Source of the DNA: Asparagopsis taxiformis
Taxonomy: Eukaryota > Rhodophyta > Florideophyceae > Bonnemaisoniales > Bonnemaisoniaceae
Length of the DNA stretch: 64,000 bases
NCBI GenBank assembly: GCA_030407315.1
Contig: JALQPE010002989.1
Location: 1-64,000 of the forward strand
Direction of reading: 5' to 3'
The translations under genes and the position numbers were made by a program. The notes beneath the pieces are model-generated. The model searched no databases. It worked only from the letters and a program-made list of their open reading frames with translations, and had not been told where the DNA came from. Shown piece by piece: positions 44,716-55,080 of the stretch; position 1 is the stretch's first letter, and every line of letters begins with the position of its first letter.

Positions 44716-47700
44716 TGGTGAATGGAATGGATGGAAGAATAGAGAGTCTGACGAGGGAGACAAATTTTGTTGTGCTGAGAATGCGCAATCGACAAGACAA
44801 TATGTCTGGTTTTGACGTTGTGGATTTGCGAGGGTAAGGGGTTTATCCAGCAGTGAAACATATGGTCCATGATCTATGGAGTGAGTCACAGTGATGAGCA
44901 AAAGTTTAGAATCAGATCCGGGAACTGCCCAGTAGGGCGCAGTACGTCATGAATTGCAGTAAGGCGTCCCATTTGTGGGACAGAAATATATTGCTATGCT
45001 GTATTATACCCAACAAGAAGTGCTCTAGCCTCATGGTATTGTAAGTGAATACTCTTTCATAGATTTCCATGAGAATGATCCCGTTACCAAAAGGGAAAAG
45101 TCGAGAGAGTGTGTGTGAAGCACGTGTCTCACGGCCAAGAAGGAACTCAATGGCATCCAAGACCGAGACTGGTTGGACGCAACATTCCCTCCAGCTGGAG
45201 TCTGGACATCTCTTCCCGAATGCAAATCACGTGCGAGGAACGGAGCATGGAGTAGAAATAAGGGTGTAATTGGAGGTTTATGCCCTCGGCCACATAGCGA
45301 CTGCCAGTCGAATGTGCGAAAAGCGTACCTGGAAGATTAGGGGTGTCGGTGGTAAGCATACGTCAGTTACAGATCAAACTTTCCCCATGGACCGGCACCG
45401 GACCAGAAGTGAGAATGAGCCGCCGCAATATAGCAATTCAGGAAAAGCGTTCATTTTGACCAGTCTCGCTTTCCACAACATGGTTTTATTGCGTGGACAG
45501 TCTCAAAACTGAGCATGTTTGGAAAACCATGACTTGAAGGGATTTGTAGGCAGTTGTCTGTCCAACCCGTAATCCTTCCTGGGCATTGGCTGTTGAGACA
45601 CGGAATGCTCTGCTGCAACCTTTGACGTTGACTGACTGTTTTACACTTTGATTACGGGACCGTCTCGCTGGTGATAGGGCATAGATGAAGATGGATTTCT
45701 ATGTACTGTTTGTCTTCAGTTCGACACTAACGAAGCAATGGGCTTTTTCTCTTCGGCTTTTCGAGACACCAACGATGTTTGTTGGTGGCATAGAGAGACA
45801 GATGAGTATTTTCAACCTTTCCAGCCCTAATACATGCGCAATGCAACATTAATTTTCGGCAAAACGTCGTTTGCCGTTCGTAAACGCATCTATATGGTTA
45901 CTGATGCCATTTCGCGCGCCAACAAACCACCTTGTTGCCGGATAAAGGTGTGAGATTTTCAAACCGGAGTTGGAAAAACTGCCAGACCAGCCATGCTTGC
46001 AAGTTTCCACATGGGCATGAACTGCATGGTGGAAAGTGTATGACATTTGCATCCAAATCGGTCAACAATGACGATCAAAACCACTAATCAAACGCCAATT
46101 AAACAAGCTGTGTACTACAGATATCCCACGATGTGTACATACAACTGCAGCAGAGATACGCTGTCCGCTCGTCAGCATGCTTGCCCACGAATAACGGCGT
46201 TTATCAGCATAAATGCGGGATACGTCGCGAATATCCACACGCGTGGGACAGACCTATCAACTGAATATGGGCTGCGTTCCATCGATAGCGCTCGCCTTTC
46301 AAAAAGCGGGTGACACACTGCGGAGGCGCCAGAGGCAAACAAAGGTGGCTGGGACGAGCCGAGGGAAGGGGCGGATAAGTTTCCATCGAGGAATGCGCGA
46401 TCAACGACGGCAGAAGATGGCGATGATTGCGGAACCATTCGAAGGGAATGCCATGACCGTTGCTAGACTTGACTTGAGCAGCGACGCATGTCGGGTTTGA
46501 CTTGGGTGGAATATTCGTCGCGAAGGGCTGGACGTGTAGTGAGGAAACATTTAATGGAAAAATGTGATATTTTAATCGATTTATTACCGACTGTTCCGTT
46601 GACGAGACGTCGTCTGGTTAATGGTTCTGGACAGCTGTCCAACGTCATGTGACGTGTAGGGATTCTATTTAGGGCTATGGTGTCATGCTGGCATCTCTGC
46701 CTGTACACCACTTGGCGGAGTTTTATTGGTTGGCTTGCAGAATTCATCGCTCTCATGTTGCCTATTCTTGGAGATCAAGAGTCAAGAACAGTAATGCTGT
46801 GGCGGCTCAGGTGGTTCCTCTCAATTCAGACTCTGGTTGATTCAGAGTGAATCAGCACACTTAATATAAGCAGCAAATCAACTATAACTAAAGTTTGTAG
46901 TTTCATTCCTTGCTTAGCCAGACCTGGTCCCGTCTAGCTCCGCGGGTAGAAACTTGGGCTGTCTTGAATCCAAACCGGCTCACCCTGTAGACTGGTTCTT
47001 ATTAAGAGCTAGTTACTCCTTGCGCATAGATGGCTCGCGGCAGCAGTGACGCCAGGTAGTTGTGGACAGGTTATTACCAGCACCTTTAATGGATAAAAGT
47101 TATTGACTTGTGCGTCTGGCAAGTAATTTCTCGCTTTGATGGCTAGAGCTAGTACTCCTTCTGATGATGTTGGATGCCTTTTCCCTCTCGCCTCCTCTGC
47201 CGCCCTCAGAAATCTGTATGTAAATTAATACTCTGTGATATAGCTGTTCATATGTGTTGGTGCACCTCTCAGGCTCATGGCTAGTGTGAGCCATCAATCT
47301 ATGAACGAACTAAATTGTCCAATGTCTTAATTTTTTCAACGCTCCTATTACAGAACATCTCAGCTGAAGATGGTGTCAATTTGATTTCCAGCTAGCTTCC
47401 ATATAGCCATTTCCTCAGCGCTCGAGGAGCTCGAAAGTCTACAAACCGTATAATGACGAGATTCAGGAAGCGCGTAAACAGTTCAAAAGAAAATATGCTG
47501 GAATTTCGGTCTCTCTTGCATATAGATACAGGCCCCTTCGCCAGTTACGGCGCTTACAGTGCTGGTTATGCCAGCCGATGAGGCGATGGTGGGCGTGGAT
47601 GTGGTGGATAGATCTTGCGAAACTTTAAGCGTCATTGTTGCGTTCTTTCTAGTTTCTCAGTATTGATTCGTCTATGAGCATATCCAAACTTATCGATAAC

Positions 47701-48309
47701 TACTTTGTCACGCAATCTGAATCTTTGGCGAGCACAATTTGTAAAGTGTAATCCTCGATTTGCATTGTATGGTGTGACAGTTACAAATAAACATCATACA
47801 TTGCTTATACATCTCTGTAGCATATATGAGCCAAAATTGTGTATTGTTGAATTTATAGCTGCGTCTTGAACAACTAAGCGAGTATGAAAGGCGAGAGGAG
47901 AAAGTTGAGTGAAAAAGTATTATCCTGATGGTCGTATATGAGGCCTTTCAGCGATGTATTGATCGAAAGGATAAGATTCTTATCGCACAATCTTCGTTTC
48001 GGCTCGTGAGAGTTTCAACACTTTAACAAAAAACCCTGAAGCTGTACGAAGTGATGTTTGTTTTCTTCTTAGTTCTGATCACTGCTTCTGATCATTTCAG
48101 TCGGATTTTACGCATTGTTGCTCGCGAACGCTAGTGCATTGTAATCCAAGTAACTCTGCCTCCGTTTACCGTATCGAATCACAAACGTATGTACTAATCA
48201 TCAGTATGCGATCGAATAGAAAAGAAAAATGAGGAATACTTATTCGAAAGAGGTAGCGCAACAGTGGGAAAAGTGTAACGCGTGATTGCAACATCACAAA
48301 TGCTAAACA
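44716..48309. other. Spacer of the inverted repeat, gene-free part
   Basis: No coding frame with recognisable content. Weak homology to 60060-60160 continues at its left edge to about 44870. Longest frames (88-97 codons) overlap on both strands without domain signs. Confidence 0.45.
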
Positions 48310-48399
48310 ATGAAGAATGTTGAGCTTGCCCAGACACTAGAGGTGGCATGTCACCTGGTTATACGAATATCCCAACTACAAAAATGTCGATACTATTGA
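48310..48399. repeat. Dispersed repeat copy 2, split by the copia insertion
   Basis: GAATGTTGAGCTTGCCCAGACACTAG...CACCTGGTTATACGAATATCCCAAC, similar to 42085-42190. Joining 48404 to 53184 restores TAGCTACCCGGCC, the counterpart of TAGCTAACCGGCC in copy 1, so copia landed within this repeat. Confidence 0.7.
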
Positions 48400-48404
48400 A
48401 ATAG
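48400..48404. repeat. Target-site duplication AATAG (left)
   Basis: AATAG directly before the left copia LTR; repeated at 53179-53183. Confidence 0.95.
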
Positions 48405-48671
48405 TGATGAATCTTTATTTCTCGATGCTCTTTTCTCTCTACTGAGGATATCTATTCATCTATTTGTAGTCATGGTTTCTGTGCTAATCACAAGGAATGG
48501 CGGTGATAGCACAGGCACATTAGGAGCCACAAATACAGAGCCATCCGTTACGATGCTGTGTCAACCACCAGTTGCAGAATTACAAGCCAATTTTGGCAAG
48601 ATAATGTTCTGCAAGCCGCAGTCTAATCATCAAGCTTGAAATCCTGCTTGTAGCTAGTATTATATCCAACA
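48405..48671 (-). repeat. 3' LTR of copia (267 bp)
   Basis: Minus strand TGTTGGATATAATAC ... CATCA; same length and sequence as 52912-53178 by eye. Confidence 0.95.
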
Positions 48672-48683
48672 CTCCTCCTGGTT
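48672..48683 (-). promoter_or_regulatory. Polypurine tract of copia
   Basis: AACCAGGAGGAG on the minus strand, directly before the LTR start TGTTGG. Confidence 0.8.
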
Positions 48684-48692
48684 AGTTAGTGA

Positions 48693-51600
48693 TCAACTGT
48701 CACTTGGCAAACCAATACCTATTGACTCTCTCCATTTCTCAAAAAGGTTCCTATCCAACGGTTTAGTAAAACCGTCTGCCAGGTTCTCATTGCTTCCAAC
48801 CTGTTTCAATTGTATTTCTCTAGCGATCACACACTCTCGAACAAATTGGTGCCGCACATCTATATGCTTTGTCTTGCGGAGCCCTTTCGAGCTTTCTGCC
48901 CAGCATTTTGCAGCAGTGTTATCAGTGCACAGTATAGTAGCACTATCCATTGAAAGCAAACCAATTTCACTAAGAAAGAGGCGAAATTGTCTGATTTGAC
49001 GTGCACATTCTGACATTGCAATTAGCTCTGACTCTGCCGTAGAGATAGACACATTGTCTTGTTTTGTGCTGGACCAGGCGAACGCAGATCCATTGATGTG
49101 TCCAATCCATCCAGTTCTGGATTTTCGTGACAGTTTGTCACCAGCAAAATCTGCATCTGAATGAAATGATACATTCTGCATGGGGGATTGTGTCTTTCGA
49201 AGCAATAGACCGTATGAGACTGTAGCACGCAGGTACCCAAAAACGCGTGTGACTGCCTTCATGAGGTATTTGGTTGGATTCTGCACGTACTGGGCTAAGA
49301 TGCCGACACATGCAGATATGTCTGGCCTTGTTCTATTGGCAAGGTATAGTAAGGAACCAATCATGTTCCGGTACTTCTCATCTTGGAGAATTTCCTGTTC
49401 CACATTATGTTGCAATTCATCGTAAAAATTGCTTACCATTGGTGTGGTATACTTCGTTACTTCCTCCAAATTATAGTGACGCAACATTTGCTCAATATAT
49501 GATGTCTGTGACAGAAAACATTGGTCAACCTCTTGAATAACATTCACACCCAAGTACCAGCTTAGATTTCCTTCGTCAGTGCCTTTGAACTCTTTCAAAA
49601 ACTGTGATACTGCTTCATTCAAGGAATCATTATCTGCGCAGACAAAGAGAATGTCGTCAACGTATACGAGTATCAATATTTGCACCGGTACTCCTCCACT
49701 CGTAGTTTCACCCTTGAAAATGGAGCCATCACAAAATAGCTGCTCATATGACATTGAATGGACTAGTACGTCACGTAGTTTGCGAAACCATTGTAAAGGA
49801 GCCTGTTTCAACCCATATAGTGCCTTCTTGAGTCTATATATCATGTCAAGTCGTAGTTTCTTTGGCAAATTATAGGGGTGCTTCACGAAGGCTTCCCGAT
49901 CCATGTCACCATTCAAAAAGGCAGCGGTGACATCAATATGTCTTGTATGCCAGTTGTTCTTCAAAGAAAGTATGAGAACTAGTCGTACGATGTTGAAATC
50001 GGCCACTGGAGCATAAACAGAGTCATAATCTCTTCCATAGACTTGCAGATGACCTCCTGCCACTATTCTCGCCTTGAATCGGGCCGCAACTCCTTCTTGA
50101 TTTCGCTTAATTTTGAGTATTACGTGTGTCGGGAGGATTTGATTGTCCGGAACATGGCATTCTTGTTTTGGACCAATCGGAATCCATGTTCCAGCTCTTT
50201 CTAGATTATTCAATTCGAATTGTATGGCTTCCATCCATAATGATACCTCATTTTTGGTAGCTCGCATTGCCTCCAGCACCGAAGGAGTATCTGAAGTTGT
50301 GATAGGAGTTGTAATCAGAGAATTGCAACCGTCATCATCGTATTGATTTACCGAGTATGCTAGCCTCTTCGGGGCTCGGCGTGTTCGTGTGGGGCGTGCA
50401 GTTGTAGCTGCGTCATCCACGACGTCAATTATGATATTTTGGTCTGACATCACGTCATTCCCTTCCTCTGAAGAAGTATCAATGTCAAATGGAGCAGAAA
50501 AGAACTGTTCATTGCCATTATCTGTATCCGATGGGGAGGAATATGAGCCTGTGTCACCTTCATCTTCACTTGATTCTATATTTTCGAGTCCCGGAAACGT
50601 CATTTCATCAAAAGTGACATGCACCGAGTTGACAATCTTTCCAGATTTCAACAATTGCACAGTGTAGACACCGTTGTCGTCACATCCAAGCAGTACTGCT
50701 GGTTCAGCTGTCGAGTGAAGTTTGGATTTTGGTTCGTGATTATACACGAATGCAGAACATCCAAATACACGGAGGTGATGGAGCTCTGGTGCACTATTGG
50801 TTAGTTTTTCAAATGGGGAACAGCCGATAAATGAGTGTGGAAGGCGATTTTTGACATATACGACGTGATCGAGTGCCCATTCCCAGCAATTCGCATCCAT
50901 GCCAGACTCCTCCAATATTATTCTGGTAGGATCCAGAAGGGTTCGATTGATGCGCTCGGAAAATGGATTATGTTGTGGCGTATGCGGTGTTGTCGTTGTA
51001 TGTTCGGTAGATTCAATGCAGCTATACTCCGTGCCTCCATCCGTATGCAGCCTTTCGATCCCGTTTGGGAAGTACTTGAGAACGTGTGAGCTTTTGGAAT
51101 ACATTCTGAAAGCATCTGCAGTTTCACCCTTGCTGTTCAATGCAATTACATGGGTGTACCTTGTGAATTGATCAGTAAATGTGACAAAATACTTTCGTCC
51201 GCAGTGACTCTTCGGGAGTGGCCCTACTAGATCTGAATGCACAATCTCTCCTGCGTGATTTGCACTTTTAAATTGTGACTTGAAGGCCTTTTTGGTTGCT
51301 CTCCCAAGTCTACATGGATGGCAGACATCGAGTTCTCCGCGCATTTCAGGAACTCCATTGGCATGTATCGACAGTTGTCTCAAAATGCGTTCATTTGTAT
51401 GAACTAATCGTCGGTGCCATAATGACAAGCTGCCTTTCCTTGTGATGACAGAATTTGCATATGCTTGTCTGTCATCCGCCGACAGCATAGTGTACAAGCC
51501 GTTATTCTTGTCTCGACTTGCAATGGAAATAATATCGGACTCGTAGACAGTGAAGTTTCGTCTGTTGAGTACAATTGCCTCTTTAGAAGTGAATATCACG

Positions 51601-52751
51601 ATGTTCCCCTGGTCGCATAACTGACCAACTGATATCAATGTGTTATTAAGCCCATGGACATGTTGAGCGTTTGGCAATGTAATTCTTCCACAATGTATCG
51701 TTCCTTCCCCGATACAGTGTGACTCTCTGTTTCCAACTGCTAATGTTACAGTGTTCTGTGATCCTCGCTTGTATGAGTCATCATGCACTTCGTATCGGTC
51801 CCTGAACAATGTAATAGAAGCTCCACTGTCAAGGATTTGTGTAGAGTGATTTTGTACAGTGTCTTTCTTTGATGATGTCGCCGCAGTGAATTTGTTTTCT
51901 ATCACTGCAGTGCCTCCAAAAGTGATTCTGTGCCTTTTCTGTTTGTCGGAGCTCTTTTCTTTCACCGAGTCAGTCACATTGAGTCCTTTTATGTTCCTGA
52001 TTGCATCCGGAGATATTCTGCATTTGGCAGATTCTGGATTGTAGTAACAGGTAACTGACGTGTGTCCTGTTTTCGAGCAGAAGGAACATCGGGCACTTTT
52101 CATGGAGTGTGATGCACGCAGTGAGCGGAATTTCAGTTGCTCTGTTTTGTGTCTGTCGTGCTTTTCTCGTTTGGAACAGCTACTAGACTCCTTGATTCGC
52201 TTCCATTCTTGTATTAGATCCGCAGTAACTGCGTCCCATGTAAGTTCGTCTACCTCCTTGAGTCGCAGAGCGGCTACAGTTGGCTCTAGGGGGGACTGTT
52301 GCCCCATGCTGGCCAGGAGAAGAGGTCCTTTGTGAGTATCTGGAATGGATACGTCGCTTCCCATTCGGTCGAGCTGTGAGAATAGAGATTCAAATTCATC
52401 AATATATGTTGTCATATTGTCATTTGATGAGAACCGCTTGGAGTATACTGTTGTCAATGTAGATATGCGTGTAGCTGCACGGTCTGAAGCATATCTCTTG
52501 TCCAATAGGCTGAGCATTGCCATTGGATCATTATATTTTGCACTGCACACTCTAAAGGGTGCATCTCCGAGTGACGCAGTTAGCAGTGCAGTGGCTTTGT
52601 CTTTGATGTCATCGGGGCATTCATCCTTATTGAGTTTCCCCCAATAGCCTTTCCCTTTCAGTGCAATTTCTGCACGTAGACGCCATAGATTGTAGTCGTC
52701 CGTGGTGCGTCCTTGAAATCGTTGTATTCTTTCATCATCGTCTTTTGTCAT
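48693..52751 (-). CDS. Copia Gag-Pol polyprotein, intact
   Basis: 1352 aa in one frame. Gag (about 1-260) ends with a CCHC knuckle CSFCSKTGHTSVTC (near 222). Protease has ILDSGASITLF (near 306). Integrase has the HHCC finger (WHRRLVHTNE, CHPCRLGR), then the catalytic acids in HSDLVGPL (Asp near 507), HTDGGTEY (near 571) and NPFSERINR (Glu near 599). RT has KARIVAGGH, IDVTAAFLNGD, LYGLKQAPLQW and the active site YVDDILFV. RNase H has HSDADFAGD, STAESELIAMSE, CTDNTAAKCW and KHIDVRHQFVRE, and the frame ends shortly after NLADGFTKPLDR. The order protease-integrase-RT-RNase H defines Ty1/copia. No frameshift or stop is seen; gag and pol are one frame. Confidence 0.97.
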   Translation of the reverse strand: MTKDDDERIQRFQGRTTDDYNLWRLRAEIALKGKGYWGKLNKDECPDDIKDKATALLTASLGDAPFRVCSAKYNDPMAMLSLLDKRYASDRAATRISTLTTVYSKRFSSNDNMTTYIDEFESLFSQLDRMGSDVSIPDTHKGPLLLASMGQQSPLEPTVAALRLKEVDELTWDAVTADLIQEWKRIKESSSCSKREKHDRHKTEQLKFRSLRASHSMKSARCSFCSKTGHTSVTCYYNPESAKCRISPDAIRNIKGLNVTDSVKEKSSDKQKRHRITFGGTAVIENKFTAATSSKKDTVQNHSTQILDSGASITLFRDRYEVHDDSYKRGSQNTVTLAVGNRESHCIGEGTIHCGRITLPNAQHVHGLNNTLISVGQLCDQGNIVIFTSKEAIVLNRRNFTVYESDIISIASRDKNNGLYTMLSADDRQAYANSVITRKGSLSLWHRRLVHTNERILRQLSIHANGVPEMRGELDVCHPCRLGRATKKAFKSQFKSANHAGEIVHSDLVGPLPKSHCGRKYFVTFTDQFTRYTHVIALNSKGETADAFRMYSKSSHVLKYFPNGIERLHTDGGTEYSCIESTEHTTTTPHTPQHNPFSERINRTLLDPTRIILEESGMDANCWEWALDHVVYVKNRLPHSFIGCSPFEKLTNSAPELHHLRVFGCSAFVYNHEPKSKLHSTAEPAVLLGCDDNGVYTVQLLKSGKIVNSVHVTFDEMTFPGLENIESSEDEGDTGSYSSPSDTDNGNEQFFSAPFDIDTSSEEGNDVMSDQNIIIDVVDDAATTARPTRTRRAPKRLAYSVNQYDDDGCNSLITTPITTSDTPSVLEAMRATKNEVSLWMEAIQFELNNLERAGTWIPIGPKQECHVPDNQILPTHVILKIKRNQEGVAARFKARIVAGGHLQVYGRDYDSVYAPVADFNIVRLVLILSLKNNWHTRHIDVTAAFLNGDMDREAFVKHPYNLPKKLRLDMIYRLKKALYGLKQAPLQWFRKLRDVLVHSMSYEQLFCDGSIFKGETTSGGVPVQILILVYVDDILFVCADNDSLNEAVSQFLKEFKGTDEGNLSWYLGVNVIQEVDQCFLSQTSYIEQMLRHYNLEEVTKYTTPMVSNFYDELQHNVEQEILQDEKYRNMIGSLLYLANRTRPDISACVGILAQYVQNPTKYLMKAVTRVFGYLRATVSYGLLLRKTQSPMQNVSFHSDADFAGDKLSRKSRTGWIGHINGSAFAWSSTKQDNVSISTAESELIAMSECARQIRQFRLFLSEIGLLSMDSATILCTDNTAAKCWAESSKGLRKTKHIDVRHQFVRECVIAREIQLKQVGSNENLADGFTKPLDRNLFEKWRESIGIGLPSDS

Positions 52752-52897
52752 TTTTGTTCTGTAGACGATTGCGTAGATTATTCGGTGTGCCTTGTGTGCA
52801 CAACAGTGATCGAGACTGCTCTTCTGATAGTACCTCCGAACAATGCTTCAGTGGTGTCTTGTTTCGGAAGTCAAGTTGGATGTAGTGGTCGTTGCCA

Positions 52898-52911
52898 CTG
52901 GGCCCATAACC
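52898..52911 (-). promoter_or_regulatory. Primer-binding site: initiator tRNA-Met anticodon arm
   Basis: Immediately inside the 5' LTR the plus strand reads CTGGGCCCATAACC, identical to the anticodon stem-loop region of eukaryotic initiator tRNA-Met rather than to a tRNA 3' end. Priming by a cleaved half tRNA is known for Drosophila copia and yeast Ty5. Confidence 0.88.
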
Positions 52912-53178
52912 TGATGAATCTTTATTTCTCGATGCTCTTTTCTCTCTACTGAGGATATCTATTCATCTATTTGTAGTCATGGTTTCTGTGCTAATCACAA
53001 GGAATGGCGGTGATAGCACAGGCACATTAGGAGCCACAAATACAGAGCCATCCGTTACGATGCTGTGTCAACCACCAGTTGCAGAATTACAAGCCAATTT
53101 TGGCAAGATAATGTTCTGCAAGCCGCAGTCTAATCATCAAGCTTGAAATCCTGCTTGTAGCTAGTATTATATCCAACA
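52912..53178 (-). repeat. 5' LTR of copia (267 bp)
   Basis: Match to 48405-48671; ends in CCAACA on the plus strand before the AATAG duplication. Confidence 0.95.
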
Positions 53179-53183
53179 AATAG
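53179..53183. repeat. Target-site duplication AATAG (right)
   Basis: Same five bases as 48400-48404. Confidence 0.95.
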
Positions 53184-53667
53184 CTACCCGGCCCACTAGA
53201 GTGAATGCTGCAATGCGGTCAAGTGTAACGAATGGACGGATGCTAGATCTCTCCATTACCATCCTCACTCAGCTTTTTGACCGTTCAGCGGTAACATTTT
53301 ATCGTAACGCCTGCTGTTTAACACGGAAGAGTAGATCTTCCATTGCTATGGGGAAACTTTCGGCGACGGGGATAGAAAACACATGATCAACAATGAACTT
53401 GAGAGAGATCAGAGAAAGACTTTATGAGTATGGGTATACATACATGGGTATGAAGTTTGCGACAACAAGGATGATTGAACCAACAATGTCACACTAGTCG
53501 CTAAGCAGAAGTGCATAGATCTATGGACAGTTAACTATTCATATTCGATACGTTTCAGAAGAGAAATAAAATTCTTTCAGCAATGCTGCACTTCCGTCGA
53601 CTATCATAGATGATTTCAACCAAGATGGAAGCTGCTCAATATCATCATTAAACGAACATGTAAACTC
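53184..53667. other. Intergenic; no gene seen
   Basis: Starts with the right end of dispersed repeat copy 2 and leads to the promoter of the small acylated-protein gene. Confidence 0.5.
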
Positions 53668-53674
53668 TATAAAG
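53668..53674 (+). promoter_or_regulatory. TATA box
   Basis: TATAAAG 72 bp before the ATG at 53740. Confidence 0.65.
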
Positions 53675-53739
53675 CCACTGCGAACTAGCGAACATTTTGA
53701 CCAGAGCTAGTTCATCAAAAGCACTCTCACAGGTGAAAC

Positions 53740-53940
53740 ATGGGGTGTATAGAATCTAAACCTATTGAAGATGAAGCCGTTGAATTGACTAAGGAAGAAG
53801 CTGCTGAGAAACGGGCACAAAAAGCAAAGAAGTCGACCTTATTTGGAGGAGAAATGTCTACAGGATTCTCTTCCGGAAGGTCAGCCGCACTTGGAGTCAG
53901 CATTGGTGGCTTCGGTGGCTTCGGTGGTGGCGGATGTTGA
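53740..53940 (+). CDS. Small dual-acylation-type protein, paralogue 1 (66 aa)
   Basis: The N-terminus MGCIESKP has Gly2 and Ser6 of the N-myristoylation consensus and Cys3 next to Gly2 as a palmitoylation site, as in Src-type and G-alpha anchors. It is followed by a charged helix (EAVELTKEEAAEKRAQKAKK), a Ser/Gly stretch and a C-terminal GGFGGFGGGGC ending in cysteine. No catalytic domain fits in 66 aa, so an adaptor or membrane-tethered peptide is likely. The partner at 54877 has the same ends but a different middle. The shared ends, shared promoter type and similar size argue that both are real genes. Function unknown. Confidence 0.75.
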   Translation: MGCIESKPIEDEAVELTKEEAAEKRAQKAKKSTLFGGEMSTGFSSGRSAALGVSIGGFGGFGGGGC

Positions 53941-54272
53941 TGGGTTCGATATGTTCTCCAAAAAATGAATAGAGCACAATTTGAATTGTTTTGAAGGCGG
54001 GTCGCCAGATTAGCGTCTCAAGATCGCTTCTTGAGATAGAGCAATGACTGGGCGTCATCATACTCCGAGGGATTTCAAAATATTTTGACGAGACCTCCAA
54101 TGTCAATATCAATGTTCCCTCCCATCTGGTTTCGTCGCCAGGTTCATCCGAAGTTAGCAGTCTACGGGCAAAGTGTTACGGAAAGAGAATCCGTCCAATT
54201 CGTCTTAGTATTGGTAGAGTTAGAATCCTGAAAAAAAAGCTGACGTGGAATATATCTAAACTCTAGCAGAAC
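53941..54272. other. 3' flank of the small gene; no gene seen
   Basis: Short spacer up to the miniature LTR element. No repeat or frame stands out. Confidence 0.5.
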
Positions 54273-54621
54273 TGTTGGTGTATGTTCTAAGGTACAGCAG
54301 AGACCATTGCAGCCACAACGGCCGTGTGGTCTGACAGTTTTACTGCTTCGACAGGTTATGGGCCCAGTCGACAACACTACCTCATGAGTTAAGTCCCCAT
54401 CACTCGCAGACACTGAATATCACAACATATTCCAACGAAACACAACAAACTTCTATGAACTACGACAAGTCGCGTCGAATCATGACTCATCACCTTCCCC
54501 GTCATGTTGTAATAGACGGCGGTCCTCAGGGAGTGTGTTGGTGCATATTCGAAGATACAGCAGCGACCATTGTAGCCACACCGGCTACATGGTCTGATGG
54601 TTTTTCTGCTTCGACTAGAAC
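54268..54621 (+). mobile_element. Miniature LTR retrotransposon (TRIM-like), 344 bp plus duplications
   Basis: Two 81-bp direct repeats, 54273-54353 and 54536-54616, both starting TGTTGGTG and ending CTTCGACA/CTTCGACT, about 81% identical by eye (15 differences). The left one is followed at once by GGTTATGGGCCCAGT (54354-54368), a primer site for the initiator tRNA-Met anticodon arm as in the intact copia. The insert is flanked by AGAAC on both sides (54268-54272 and 54617-54621). The 182-bp interior has no coding capacity. Together these define a non-autonomous terminal-repeat retrotransposon in miniature. LTR divergence shows that the insertion is old. Confidence 0.88.
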
Positions 54622-54793
54622 TGGAGTAAATTTAGTGTCTTCTTCCATCCCTGTTGCCCAAGTTGCAAAGTTGTGCAGCTTGAATCTACATTATCTTGAA
54701 GCGAATTGCGAGAGGCAAATAGAGTCGTCATGTCTAAACGCGTTCTCCAACAATGCATCGACCTTGTCCACATCAACAGACTCTTTCATGAGA

Positions 54794-54800
54794 TATAAAA
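54794..54800 (+). promoter_or_regulatory. TATA box
   Basis: TATAAAA 83 bp before the ATG at 54877. Confidence 0.65.
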
Positions 54801-54876
54801 CATCCGCATTCCGTTCGTTCATCCAGCTTCCAAATTTTCTCTCATCGCACTTTCCTCGAACATCCGAGTTCATAAC

Positions 54877-55080
54877 ATGGGCTGTTTCGAATCTAAGCCG
54901 GCTGCACCCGTTCAACCTGCCCCGACACTCGATGATACGGCAACCACTGATGCGCACACGGTGATTAGTGCAAGGAATTCATCAAGCCCGAGTTCTGCTG
55001 CGCCTTTGGTTGGGGTAATGGCTTCATCTATGTCCTGTACCACCGGATTTGGAGGTGGTGGTTTCAGTGGAGCATGCTGA
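54877..55080 (+). CDS. Small dual-acylation-type protein, paralogue 2 (67 aa)
   Basis: The N-terminus MGCFESKP repeats the myristoylation (Gly2, Ser6) and palmitoylation (Cys3) pattern of the 53740 protein. The middle differs: Pro/Ala/Thr/Ser-rich (APVQPAPTLDDTATTDAHT, SSSPSSAAP) instead of a charged helix. The end is again glycine-rich and finishes in cysteine (GFGGGGFSGAC). It is tandem with the first, same strand, 0.94 kb between them, with the miniature LTR element in the gap. The conserved tips and unrelated middle suggest selection on membrane anchoring. Function unknown. Confidence 0.75.
   Translation: MGCFESKPAAPVQPAPTLDDTATTDAHTVISARNSSSPSSAAPLVGVMASSMSCTTGFGGGGFSGAC

Larger units (their letters stand above)
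48405..53178 (-). mobile_element. Intact Ty1/copia retrotransposon (4774 bp)
   Basis: Complete element on the minus strand: two 267-bp LTRs that appear identical (48405-48671 and 52912-53178), AATAG duplication, primer site adjacent to the 5' LTR, one uninterrupted 1352-codon gag-pol frame and a polypurine tract before the 3' LTR. Everything needed for transposition is present, so it is probably young and possibly active. Confidence 0.97.
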
